Source: Deltaproteobacteria bacterium
Lineage (GTDB): Bacteria > Desulfobacterota > SM23-61
Assembly (NCBI GenBank): GCA_026388915.1
Contig: JAPLIW010000642.1
Coordinates: forward strand, 1 to 10,269
DNA: 10,269 bases
Direction: 5' to 3'
The notes under the pieces were generated by a model. The model did no database searches. It saw only the letters and a program-made list of their open reading frames with translations, and was not told the origin of the DNA. The translations under genes and the position numbers were made by a program. Positions 1-7,831 of the stretch are shown one piece after another; within the stretch, counting starts at the first letter, position 1, and each line of letters begins with the position of its first letter.

Positions 1-3000
1 CTCCTCCCACAGCCGCGAGTTCAAGGATAAATTGTCCCTGGAGATTCAGGACAAGGGCCTGCAGGATGAAATCAATCTCGTCGAAACGGGGTGCATGGGC
101 CCCTGCCAGCTGGGGCCGGTCATGGTGGTGTACCCCGACGGCTCATTTTACATCAACCTGAAGGAAGAACACGCCGAGCAGATCGTGGTCGAGCACTTCC
201 TCAAGGGCCGGCCCGTTTCCTCGCTCCTCTGGGTGAGCACCGAGGCCCGCAAGATCGCCGAGGAACAGAAGCAGGTTCCTTTCTTCGAGAAGCAGAAGAA
301 GGTCGTCCTGTCCCTCTGTGGCCGGATCGACCCGGAAAATATCGAGGAGTACATCGCCCAGCGGGGATACGAGGCGCTGGGAACCGTATTAACCACGATG
401 AAGTCGGAACAGGTCATCGACATCATGACCAAATCCGGCCTCCGGGGGCGGGGCGGAGCCGGCTTCCCCACCGGCCTGAAATGGAAATTTGCCCGGGAAA
501 ATCAGGCCCCCCAGAAGTTCATCATCTGCAATGCCGACGAGGGAGACCCCGGGGCCTTCATGGACCGGGCGGTCTGCGAGGGCGATCCCCATGCCGTCCT
601 GGAGGGGATGGCCATTGCCGGCTATGCCATCGGCGCCAGCCGGGGATACCTTTATGTGCGCGCCGAATATCCCCTGGCCATCGATCGCCTGAATATCGCC
701 ATCCAGCAGGCCCGGCAGATGGGGCTCCTGGGAAAGAATATCTTCGAGACCGGTTTCGATTTCGACCTGGAGGTACGCATGGGGGCCGGAGCCTTCGTCT
801 GCGGGGAAGAAACCGCGCTCATCGCCTCCATCGAGGGTTCCCGGGGACAGCCCCGGCCCAAACCCCCCTTCCCGGCCAACAAGGGGCTCTGGCAGAGGCC
901 GACCATCATCAACAACGTGGAAACCCTGGCCAACATCCGCCATATCTACCTCAACGGCTGGGAATGGTTTGCCTCGATCGGCACGGCTAGCAGCAAGGGG
1001 ACTAAGGTCTTCGCCCTGTCCGGAAAAGTGACCAATACCGGGCTGGTGGAGGTTCCCATGGGGACGACGCTCGGGGAGCTGGTCTTCGACATCGGCGGCG
1101 GAATCCCCGACGGCAAGGCCTACAAAGCCGTCCAGACCGGCGGTCCCTCGGGAGGATGCATCCCGGCCAAATATCTGAACGTGCCCATCGATTACGAGTC
1201 CCTCAAACAGATCGGCTCCATCATGGGGTCTGGCGGGGTCATCGTTCTCGATGAAGACTCCTGCATGGTGAACATGGCCATGTACTTCCTGCAGTTCACC
1301 CTGGAAGAGTCCTGCGGCCAGTGCGTCCCCTGCCGGGTGGGGCTGAAGCAGATGCACGACCTTCTGGAAAAAATCACCCTGGGCCATGGAACCCTGGCCG
1401 ACCTGGAGAAGCTGGAAAAGCTGGCCCATACGGTGAAGAACCCCTCTCGTGGCGGTCTGGGCCAGACGGCGCCCACCCCGGTCCTCGCCACCCTCCAGTA
1501 TTTCCGGCAGGAGTACCTCGAGCACATTCAGGACAAGTCCTGCCGGGCCGGGGTCTGCGCGGCCCTCTACTACGCCCCCTGCGAGAATGCCTGCCCGGCC
1601 AACGTGGACGCGGCTTCCTACGTCTCCTACATGGCCGAAGGCCGCCTTCAGGAGGCCTACCTCCGGCACATGGAAAACAACCCCTTCCCCATCGCCTGCT
1701 CCCGGGTCTGCCCGGCTTTCTGCGAGAAGAAATGCTCCCGGGGCAAGTACGACCAGTCCATTGCCATCCGGGAGATCAAGCGGCTCTTCGCCGACTGGGC
1801 CATCGAACAGCGCCTGGGGTTCCTGCCGCCCAAAACCCCCAAAAAGGAGCGGGTGGCCATCGTTGGAGCGGGTCCGGCCGGCCTGGCCTGCGGTTTTTAC
1901 CTGACCCGCATGGGTTACCAGCCGGTGGTTTTCGACGCCCAGCCCGTGGCCGGAGGGATGATGAAGCTGGGGATCCCCGACTTCCGCCTCCCCAAGGACA
2001 AGCTGGCCGAAGAGATCGAGGTCATCGCCCGGGCCGGCGTGGAGATTCGTCTGAACCGCCCGGTGAAATCCATCGATGACCTGAAGAAGCAGGGTTTCCA
2101 GGCCGTCTTCCTCGGCACCGGAGCCTGGACGGCCCAGCCTTTGAACGTTCCCGGGGTCGACCTGAAGGGGGTCCTTTCGGGAATCGATTTCCTGCGGGAA
2201 GTGAACCTGGGCAAAAAGGTGGAAGTGGGCCGGAAGGTGATCGTTATCGGCGGCGGCTCCACGGCCATGGACGCCGCCCGGGTGGCCAAACGCCTGGGCG
2301 CCGAGAAGGTGCAGCTCCTCTACCGGCGCACCCGGGCCGAAATGCCCGCCTGGCCGGAAGAGATCGAGGAAGCCCTCGAGGAAGGAATCGAGATGGAGTT
2401 CCTGGTGAACCCCCTCAAAGTGGAAGGGCCAAAAGGGAAAGCGACCGGCCTCACCTGCCTGCGCACCGAGCTGGGCGAGTTCGACGAATCCGGCCGCAGA
2501 AAACCGGTGCCCATCAAGGGCAGCGAGTTTACCCTCCCCGCCGACAGCCTCATCCTGTGCCTTGGCCAGAAGCTAAGCGGCGGGTTGAACGGGGCCAGCC
2601 TCAAGCTGGACCGGCGGGGGCAGATCGACGTGGACCCGCGCACCCTGGCCACGAATCTCCCCGGGATCTTCGCCGGCGGCGATTCGGTCAACCCCTCCAC
2701 CATCATCGAGTCCGTGGCCCAGGGAAGGAAGGCGGCCGTGGAGATCGACCGGTACTTCGGCTACGAGGGGAAGCTCTTCGAGAAGGAACGCAAGCCCGTT
2801 GCGGTGAGCTACGACGAAGAGGCCTACCTGAAAAACATTCCCCGGAAGAAGCCCCGCCTGGAAGAGGTGGAGAGGCGAATCCGCAGTCTGGCCCAAGAGG
2901 TCAGCCTGGGGCTCCTGCAGGAGGAAGCCCGGGAAGAGGCCCGGCGGTGCCTGCATTGCGACCGGAACCAGCCGGTGGCCGCCGCCCGGGAGGAAACCCA

Positions 3001-3028
3001 CATCCGCCATCTGGAAGCCATGTTGTGA
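1..3028 (+). CDS. NuoF/HydB-like NADH:FMN module fused to GltD/NfnL-like NADPH oxidoreductase (5' partial)
   Basis: This is a flavin/iron-sulphur electron-transfer subunit that probably handles both NAD(H) and NADP(H). The frame is open from base 2, so the true start lies left of the window and 1008 residues are visible. Domains in order: the end of a [2Fe-2S] thioredoxin fold (Cys codons at 92 and 104, motif ETGCMGPC); the NuoF FMN/NADH domain (GLRGRGGAGFPTG at 437-475, NADEGDPGAFMDR near 530-570, CGEETALI near 800); an SLBB segment (about 1030-1180); the NuoF [4Fe-4S] region (Cys codons 1313, 1322, 1331); then a GltD-type module. The GltD module has two Cys groups (1541, 1556, 1580, 1592 and 1697, 1709, 1721, 1733), an FAD GAGPAG loop (1865-1882), an NADPH GGGSTA loop (2249-2266) with YRRTRAEMP (2321-2347), and an FAD-binding AGGDS motif near 2670. 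It ends in an EARRCLHCD motif (Cys 2948, 2957). Oddity: the usual fourth NuoF cysteine is Gly (codon 1451). Gene 2 follows after 8 bases, so the two are co-transcribed. The domain calls are secure; the partner complex is inferred from context. Confidence 0.9.
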   Translation, partial: SSHSREFKDKLSLEIQDKGLQDEINLVETGCMGPCQLGPVMVVYPDGSFYINLKEEHAEQIVVEHFLKGRPVSSLLWVSTEARKIAEEQKQVPFFEKQKKVVLSLCGRIDPENIEEYIAQRGYEALGTVLTTMKSEQVIDIMTKSGLRGRGGAGFPTGLKWKFARENQAPQKFIICNADEGDPGAFMDRAVCEGDPHAVLEGMAIAGYAIGASRGYLYVRAEYPLAIDRLNIAIQQARQMGLLGKNIFETGFDFDLEVRMGAGAFVCGEETALIASIEGSRGQPRPKPPFPANKGLWQRPTIINNVETLANIRHIYLNGWEWFASIGTASSKGTKVFALSGKVTNTGLVEVPMGTTLGELVFDIGGGIPDGKAYKAVQTGGPSGGCIPAKYLNVPIDYESLKQIGSIMGSGGVIVLDEDSCMVNMAMYFLQFTLEESCGQCVPCRVGLKQMHDLLEKITLGHGTLADLEKLEKLAHTVKNPSRGGLGQTAPTPVLATLQYFRQEYLEHIQDKSCRAGVCAALYYAPCENACPANVDAASYVSYMAEGRLQEAYLRHMENNPFPIACSRVCPAFCEKKCSRGKYDQSIAIREIKRLFADWAIEQRLGFLPPKTPKKERVAIVGAGPAGLACGFYLTRMGYQPVVFDAQPVAGGMMKLGIPDFRLPKDKLAEEIEVIARAGVEIRLNRPVKSIDDLKKQGFQAVFLGTGAWTAQPLNVPGVDLKGVLSGIDFLREVNLGKKVEVGRKVIVIGGGSTAMDAARVAKRLGAEKVQLLYRRTRAEMPAWPEEIEEALEEGIEMEFLVNPLKVEGPKGKATGLTCLRTELGEFDESGRRKPVPIKGSEFTLPADSLILCLGQKLSGGLNGASLKLDRRGQIDVDPRTLATNLPGIFAGGDSVNPSTIIESVAQGRKAAVEIDRYFGYEGKLFEKERKPVAVSYDEEAYLKNIPRKKPRLEEVERRIRSLAQEVSLGLLQEEAREEARRCLHCDRNQPVAAAREETHIRHLEAML

Positions 3029-3036
3029 GGTGAACC

Positions 3037-3495
3037 ATGACTCCCCAAGACATCATCCAGCAGTATGACCGGTCGCCGGACCATCTGCTGAGCATCCTTC
3101 ACGACCTGCAGGATGCCGACGAGCACCATTACCTGCCCGAGCAGAACCTGAGACGAGCCGCCGAATATCTCGGCCTCCCCTTCAGCTTTGTCTACGGGGT
3201 GGCCACCTTCTACACCATGTTCAGCCTCAAACCGCGGGGGCGCTACATCATCCGCATCTGTCAGTCCCCGCCGTGCCACCTCATGGGGGCCACCACCATC
3301 CTCCGGGAGTTGATGAAACTTCTGGGCATCCCTATGGGGGAGACGACCCGGGATGACTTTTTCACCCTGGAGATGTCCTCCTGCCTGGGGGTCTGCGGGG
3401 TTGCCCCGGCCATGATGATCAACGACGAGGTGTACGGCAACCTGACTGCGGAACGGATCCGGGAGATCCTGGAGGAGAAGAGGAGGGGAACATGA
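3037..3495 (+). CDS. nuoE: NuoE/HydC/FdsG-like [2Fe-2S] thioredoxin-fold subunit
   Basis: This 152-residue protein is the 24-kDa type subunit that carries one [2Fe-2S] cluster beside a NuoF flavoprotein. It has an N-terminal helical bundle (about residues 1-65, with the typical FVYGVATFYTMF segment at 51-62) and a C-terminal thioredoxin fold. The four expected ligands are present: Cys75 and Cys80 (C-x4-C, ICQSPPCHLMGA) and Cys116 and Cys120 (C-x3-C, SCLGVCGVAP). Length and cysteine spacing are normal for the family. The start is the ATG at 3037, preceded by a GAGGTGA ribosome site that overlaps the stop codon of the upstream fusion gene. Its own stop overlaps the start of the next gene as ATGA (3492-3495), so it is translationally coupled to the second NuoF. 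It is the only free NuoE for two NuoF-type proteins in the visible operon. By analogy with fdsGBA it should shuttle electrons in the formate dehydrogenase complex. Confidence 0.9.
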   Translation: MTPQDIIQQYDRSPDHLLSILHDLQDADEHHYLPEQNLRRAAEYLGLPFSFVYGVATFYTMFSLKPRGRYIIRICQSPPCHLMGATTILRELMKLLGIPMGETTRDDFFTLEMSSCLGVCGVAPAMMINDEVYGNLTAERIREILEEKRRGT

Positions 3496-5084
3496 GCATC
3501 TTTCGGACCCACATCCTGATCCCGGTCGACGAAAACACGGTCCAGTCCGGAGTCTTCGAGATCAAGCGGCAGCTGGAAAAACAGCTGCTCCTGCGGAACC
3601 TCGAAGGAGAGATCAAGGTTCTGGAGACGGGAACGGTGGGGGTCGTCGGCAAGGGGGTCATTCTCGTCGTCTTTCCGGATCGGGTGTACTACACCCAGGT
3701 CAAAGTCGGGGACCTTCCCCGGATCGTGGAAGAACACCTGATCAAGGGCCGGGTGGTGAAGGACCTGGAACATTTCACCCTCGACCTCCAATCGGGGATG
3801 AAGGATTTTCACCAGCTCGGGCCCACCCGCCGCCAAGACCGGATCGTCCTGGACAGGTCCTGGAAGATGGACCCGGAAAATATCGAAGAAGTCCTCGCGG
3901 CCGGAGGGTACCGGGGACTCGAAAAAATCCTCTCTGCCCCTCTCGCCCCGGAAGCGGTCATCGAGGAGGTCAAGAAATCCGGCCTCCGGGGGCGGGGCGG
4001 CGCCGGGTTCCCCACGGGGATGAAGTGGGAGTTCACCCGCAAAGCCGCGGGGGATGAGAAATACGTGATCTGCAACGCCGACGAGGGGGAGCCCGGCACC
4101 TTCAAGGACCGGCTGATCCTGGAGGGGGATCCCCACAAGCTGATCGAGGCCATGGAGATCGCCGGCTACGCCATCGGCAGCCGGAAAGGCTACGTCTATA
4201 TCCGCGGGGAGTACGACCTGTCCATCCGCCGCATGCAGAAGGCCATCGATCAGGCGCGGGAATACAATCTCCTCGGCGGAAACATCCTGGAAACCCCGTT
4301 CTCCTTCGACCTGGAGATCAAGAAAGGGGCCGGGGCCTACATCTGCGGGGAGGAGACGGCGCTCATCGAATCCCTGGAGGGAAAACGGGGCAATCCCCGC
4401 CTCAAGCCTCCCTACCCCGTAACCCACGGGCTCTGGCAGAAACCCACCCTGGTGAACAACGTGGAGACCCTGGCCAACATTCCGGAGATCCTCTTCCACG
4501 GGAGTGCCTGGTTCCGGAAGTTCGGAACGGACAAATGTCCGGGAACCAAGGTCTTCACCATCCTGGGCCACGTGGAGTACCCGGGACTGATCGAAGTGCC
4601 CATGGGCACCCCCCTGCGGGAGATCATCTTCTCCTACGGCGGCGGTATGAAGGAGGGAAAGCGGTTCAAAGCCGCCCTCCTGGGCGGAGCGGCCGGCGTC
4701 TTCCTGCCGGAAAAGCTCCTCGATGTGCCCATGGATTTGGAGAGCCTGAAGGAAAACAAGGCGGTCCTCGGGTCGGGGGCGATCCTGGTGATGAACGAAG
4801 ACACCTCCATCCTGGACATGCTCTTCTCCATCCTGAAATTCTTCGCCCACGAGTCCTGCGGCCAGTGTTCGCCCTGCCGCATCGGGACTCGGCAGCTCGT
4901 GGACCTGGCTTACAAGATCCGGGAAGGCCAGGGGGCGGAGGGAGACCTGAATATCATGGTCAACTTGAGCCAGACCCTGTTCTCCACCTCTCTGTGTCCG
5001 CTGGGCCAGTCCCTTATCATGCCGGTCAGGAGCGCGGTGGAAAATTTCCGCGACGAACTCTTAACGCCCATAAAACCCTCGTAG
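3492..5084 (+). CDS. nuoF: NuoF/FdsB-like NADH-binding FMN subunit of formate dehydrogenase
   Basis: This 530-residue diaphorase subunit probably passes electrons from formate dehydrogenase to NAD+. It has an N-terminal thioredoxin-like domain (about 1-95); the FMN/NADH domain with GLRGRGGAGFPTG (164-176), NADEGEPGTFKDR (195-207), KGAGAYICGEETALI (278-292) and VNNVETLANI (321-330); an SLBB segment (about 350-415); and a [4Fe-4S] site with Cys456, Cys459, Cys462 and Cys502. The N-terminal domain has lost its [2Fe-2S] ligands: the positions normally held by cysteine read Pro11, Thr16, Thr48 and Val52. From memory, FdsB subunits of soluble NAD+-dependent formate dehydrogenases also have a cysteine-free domain here, which favours an FdsB-like role. 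There is no C-terminal two-cluster ferredoxin of the kind found in hydrogenase HydB. The start at 3492 has a GGAGGGG ribosome site and overlaps the upstream stop codon; the dehydrogenase subunit follows after 15 bases. Confidence 0.9.
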   Translation: MSIFRTHILIPVDENTVQSGVFEIKRQLEKQLLLRNLEGEIKVLETGTVGVVGKGVILVVFPDRVYYTQVKVGDLPRIVEEHLIKGRVVKDLEHFTLDLQSGMKDFHQLGPTRRQDRIVLDRSWKMDPENIEEVLAAGGYRGLEKILSAPLAPEAVIEEVKKSGLRGRGGAGFPTGMKWEFTRKAAGDEKYVICNADEGEPGTFKDRLILEGDPHKLIEAMEIAGYAIGSRKGYVYIRGEYDLSIRRMQKAIDQAREYNLLGGNILETPFSFDLEIKKGAGAYICGEETALIESLEGKRGNPRLKPPYPVTHGLWQKPTLVNNVETLANIPEILFHGSAWFRKFGTDKCPGTKVFTILGHVEYPGLIEVPMGTPLREIIFSYGGGMKEGKRFKAALLGGAAGVFLPEKLLDVPMDLESLKENKAVLGSGAILVMNEDTSILDMLFSILKFFAHESCGQCSPCRIGTRQLVDLAYKIREGQGAEGDLNIMVNLSQTLFSTSLCPLGQSLIMPVRSAVENFRDELLTPIKPS

Positions 5085-5099
5085 GAAAAGGAGGTCTGA

Positions 5100-7817
5100 A
5101 TGTCAGAACGGGTGACCCTCACCATCGACGGAAAAGAGGTGCAGGCCCAGAAGGGCGACAACCTCTTGAAAGTGGCCCGGGACAACGGGTTCGACATCCC
5201 CGGGTTGTGTTTTTACGAAAAGATATCCCGGACCGGCGACTGCCGGCTCTGTATGGTCAAGATCCAAGGGCGCCCGGGAATGGTCCCGGCCTGCCTGACC
5301 CCGGTGGAAGGCGGAATGAAAGTAACCGCCTTTGACGCCGAGCTGGAGGCCACCCGCAAGATGCTGGCCGACGTGCTCCTCTCCGAGCATAACGACGACT
5401 GCATCACCTGCGACAAGGACGGCGACTGCGGCATGCAGGACCTGGCCTACCGGTACGAGCTGGAAACGGCCAAGCGGATCTTCACGCCGGTGTGGAAGGA
5501 AATCGGCCAGACCCAGGACGCCAGCGCTCCGGTCCTCTGGTATGATTCCAGCAAATGCATCAAGTGCGAGCGCTGCGCCAAGGCCTGTCTGGAGGTCCAG
5601 GGCAAAGGGGTCCTCAGCATGGCCCGGCGGGGCATCCAGAGCCGCGTGGTGGCCGGCACCGGGACCTGGTCCGGGTCCGAGTGCGACGGCTGCGGGGAGT
5701 GCGTCCAGGCCTGCCCGGTGGGGGCCCTGGTGGAAAAGCCGGTGTACGGCATGCGGCTCAAAAAGAAGGATGTCGAGAAGCGGGTGACCACCACCTGCCC
5801 CTACTGCGGGGTGGGCTGCCAGCTGGAGCTCTGGGTGAGCCACAACAAGATCATGAAAGTAAAGGGAGCCGGGGGGGCCCCCAATGAAGGATCGACCTGC
5901 GTCAAGGGGCGGTTCGGCCTGGATTTCGTCCAGCGGCCGGACCGGCTGAAGGTCCCCCTCATCCGGAAGAACGGCAAGTTTGAGGAGTCCACCTGGGAGG
6001 AGGCCCTGGACCTGGTGGCCCGGAAGCTGGGGGAGGTCAAGGCCAAAAGCGGCCCCCACGCCATCGCCGGCCTCACCTCGGCCTGCAGCACCAACGAAGC
6101 CAACTACGTATTCCAGAAATTCTTCCGCGCGGCGATCGGGACGAACAACGTCGATCACTGCGCCCGTCTCTGACACGCTCCCACAGTGGCCGGTCTGGTC
6201 GCTGCCTTCGGAAGCGGAGCCATGACGAATTCCATTGCCGAGCTGGAAAACTGCGGAGCTATCCTGGTGACCGGGTCCAATACCACCGAGACCCATCCGG
6301 TGATCTCCACCCGCATCAAACGGGGGGTTCTCTTCAACGGAACCAAACTGATCGTGGTCGACCCCCGCAAGATCGACCTGGTCCGCTACACGGAGAAGTA
6401 CGGGGGGATCTGGCTGCAGCCCAAGAACGGGACCGACGTGGCCTGGCTGAACGGGCTGATGAACGTGATCCTCCGGGAAAAAATGCACGATGAGGATTTC
6501 ATCAAGAACCGCACGGAAGACTTTGAGGCTTTCCGCAAGGTCATTGAGACCTATACCCCCGAAAAAGTGGAGAAGATCAGCGGAATCCCGAAGGAACAGT
6601 TGATCCAGGCCGCCCGGATCTTCGGGAAAGCCGAGACGGCCAGCATCGTCTACGCCATGGGGATCACCCAGCACATCACCGGAACGGACAACGTCAAGTC
6701 CGTCGCCAACCTGGCCATGCTCACCGGGAACGTGGGCCGGGAGTCGACCGGGGTCAACCCCCTGCGGGGACAGAACAATGTGCAGGGGGCATGCGACATG
6801 GGCGGGCTGCCCAACGTCTTCTCGGGCTACCAGAACGTGACCGACCCGGCGGCCCGGGAGAAATTCGAGAAGGCCTGGAATGCCAAACTCCATGACAAAC
6901 CGGGGCTCACCGTGGTGGAGATGATGCACGGGGCCCTGGAGGGCAAAGTGAAGGCCCTGTACATCATGGGCGAGAACCCCATGGTCTCCGACCCTAACCT
7001 CACCCATGTGAAGGAAGCCCTGGAGAAGCTCGATTTCCTCGTGGTCCAGGATCTCTTCCTCACCGAGACGGCCCAGCTGGCGGACGTGGTGCTGCCCGCG
7101 GCTTCCTTCGCCGAGATGCAGGGGACCTTCACCAACACAGAGCGCAGGGTGTTGTGGGTGGAGAAAGCCCTGGAAGTTCCCGGGCAGGCCCGGCCGGACT
7201 GGGAAATTATCCAGATGGTTAGCCAGCGCATGGGCTATCCCATGGCCTACCGCTCGGTCAAGGACGTCGTCACCGAGATCAATGCCCTCACCCCCTCCTA
7301 CGCCGGCATTACCTGGGATCGCCTTCTGAACGGGGAGCGGCTCCAGTGGCCCTGCCCGAACCCGCAGCACCCCGGAACGAAGTATCTCCACCGGGAGAAA
7401 TTCTCCCGCGGGCTGGGCAAGTTCTTCGCCCTCGAGTACATTCCCCCGGCGGAGCTGCCCGACTCGAAGTACCCCTTCATGCTTTCCACCGGCCGGACGC
7501 TCTACCACTACCACACCGGATCCCGGACCCGCCGCACCCAGGCCCTTCCGGAGTACGTGCCCGGGCCCTACATGGAGATGAATGCCGGGGATATGGACCG
7601 GATGAAGATCGAGCCGGAGGAATTGGTCAAGGTGTCCTCCCGCCGGGGAGCGATCGAGATCAAGGCCACCCCCAGCGAGCGGGTGGTGGTGGGCTCCGTA
7701 TTCATCCCCTTCCACTTTGCCGAAGCCGCAGCCAACATGTTGACCAATGAGGCCCTGGACCCGATCTCCAAGATTCCGGAGCTCAAAGTGGCAGCCTGCA
7801 GAATCGAGAAAAGGTAA
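5100..7817 (+). CDS. fdhA: Selenocysteine-containing formate dehydrogenase catalytic subunit (UGA read as Sec at 6171-6173)
   Basis: This is a cytoplasmic Mo/W-bis-pyranopterin formate dehydrogenase (formate to CO2, or the reverse), 905 residues with Sec358. It opens with a NuoG-like [2Fe-2S] domain (Cys37, 48, 51, 65) and a His-Cys3 [4Fe-4S] site (His97, Cys101, 104, 110). A two-cluster ferredoxin follows (Cys153, 156, 159, 163 and Cys195, 198, 201, 205). The catalytic domain carries its own [4Fe-4S] motif (Cys233, 236, 240, 267). The active site reads VDHCARL-U-HAPTVAGL, with Sec at 358 and the conserved His359; a later conserved Arg lies in PLRGQNNVQGACD. A C-terminal molybdopterin-binding domain (STGRTLYHYHTGSRTRR) closes the protein. 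The frame is the same on both sides of the UGA, and a SECIS hairpin follows it. A start at ATG 5100 is supported by the AAGGAGGT site at 5088-5095. The many N-terminal clusters fit electron transfer to NuoE/NuoF partners rather than to a membrane cytochrome. Very confident. Confidence 0.95.
6171..6220 (+). promoter_or_regulatory. UGA selenocysteine codon and bacterial SECIS hairpin
   Basis: The UGA at 6171-6173 is followed by an 8-pair stem: 6184-6191 (CAGTGGCC) with 6197-6204 (GGTCGCTG), including two G-T pairs, around the five-base loop GGTCT (6192-6196). The GGTCT loop begins 19 bases after the UGA. As I recall the E. coli fdhF element, it has a GGUCU loop at the same distance, and SelB binds that loop. 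A lower stem GCTCC (6177-6181) with GGAGC (6216-6220) is also possible. This would direct selenocysteine insertion by SelB and tRNA-Sec, whose genes are not in the window. Confidence 0.9.
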
Positions 7818-7831
7818 TTAAATAAACCATA

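Noticed and set aside
32..34. TTG as the start of the NuoF-GltD fusion
   Set aside because: The frame is open to base 2, the translated upstream residues fit a thioredoxin-fold domain, and starting here would cut off the first cysteine pair. There is no ribosome site before it.
5100..6173. A separate 357-residue gene ending at the UGA, with a second gene from 6186
   Set aside because: Both parts are in the same frame, the break is at the catalytic Sec/Cys position, and a SECIS hairpin follows. One selenoprotein gene explains all of it; a nonsense mutation is much less likely.
5103..7715. 870-residue minus-strand open frame opposite fdhA, and similar long ones at 389-1669 and 3261-4850
   Set aside because: These are antisense shadows of strongly coding plus-strand genes in GC-rich DNA. 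They are rich in Gly, Pro, His and Asp with no recognisable domain, and show no sensible start context.
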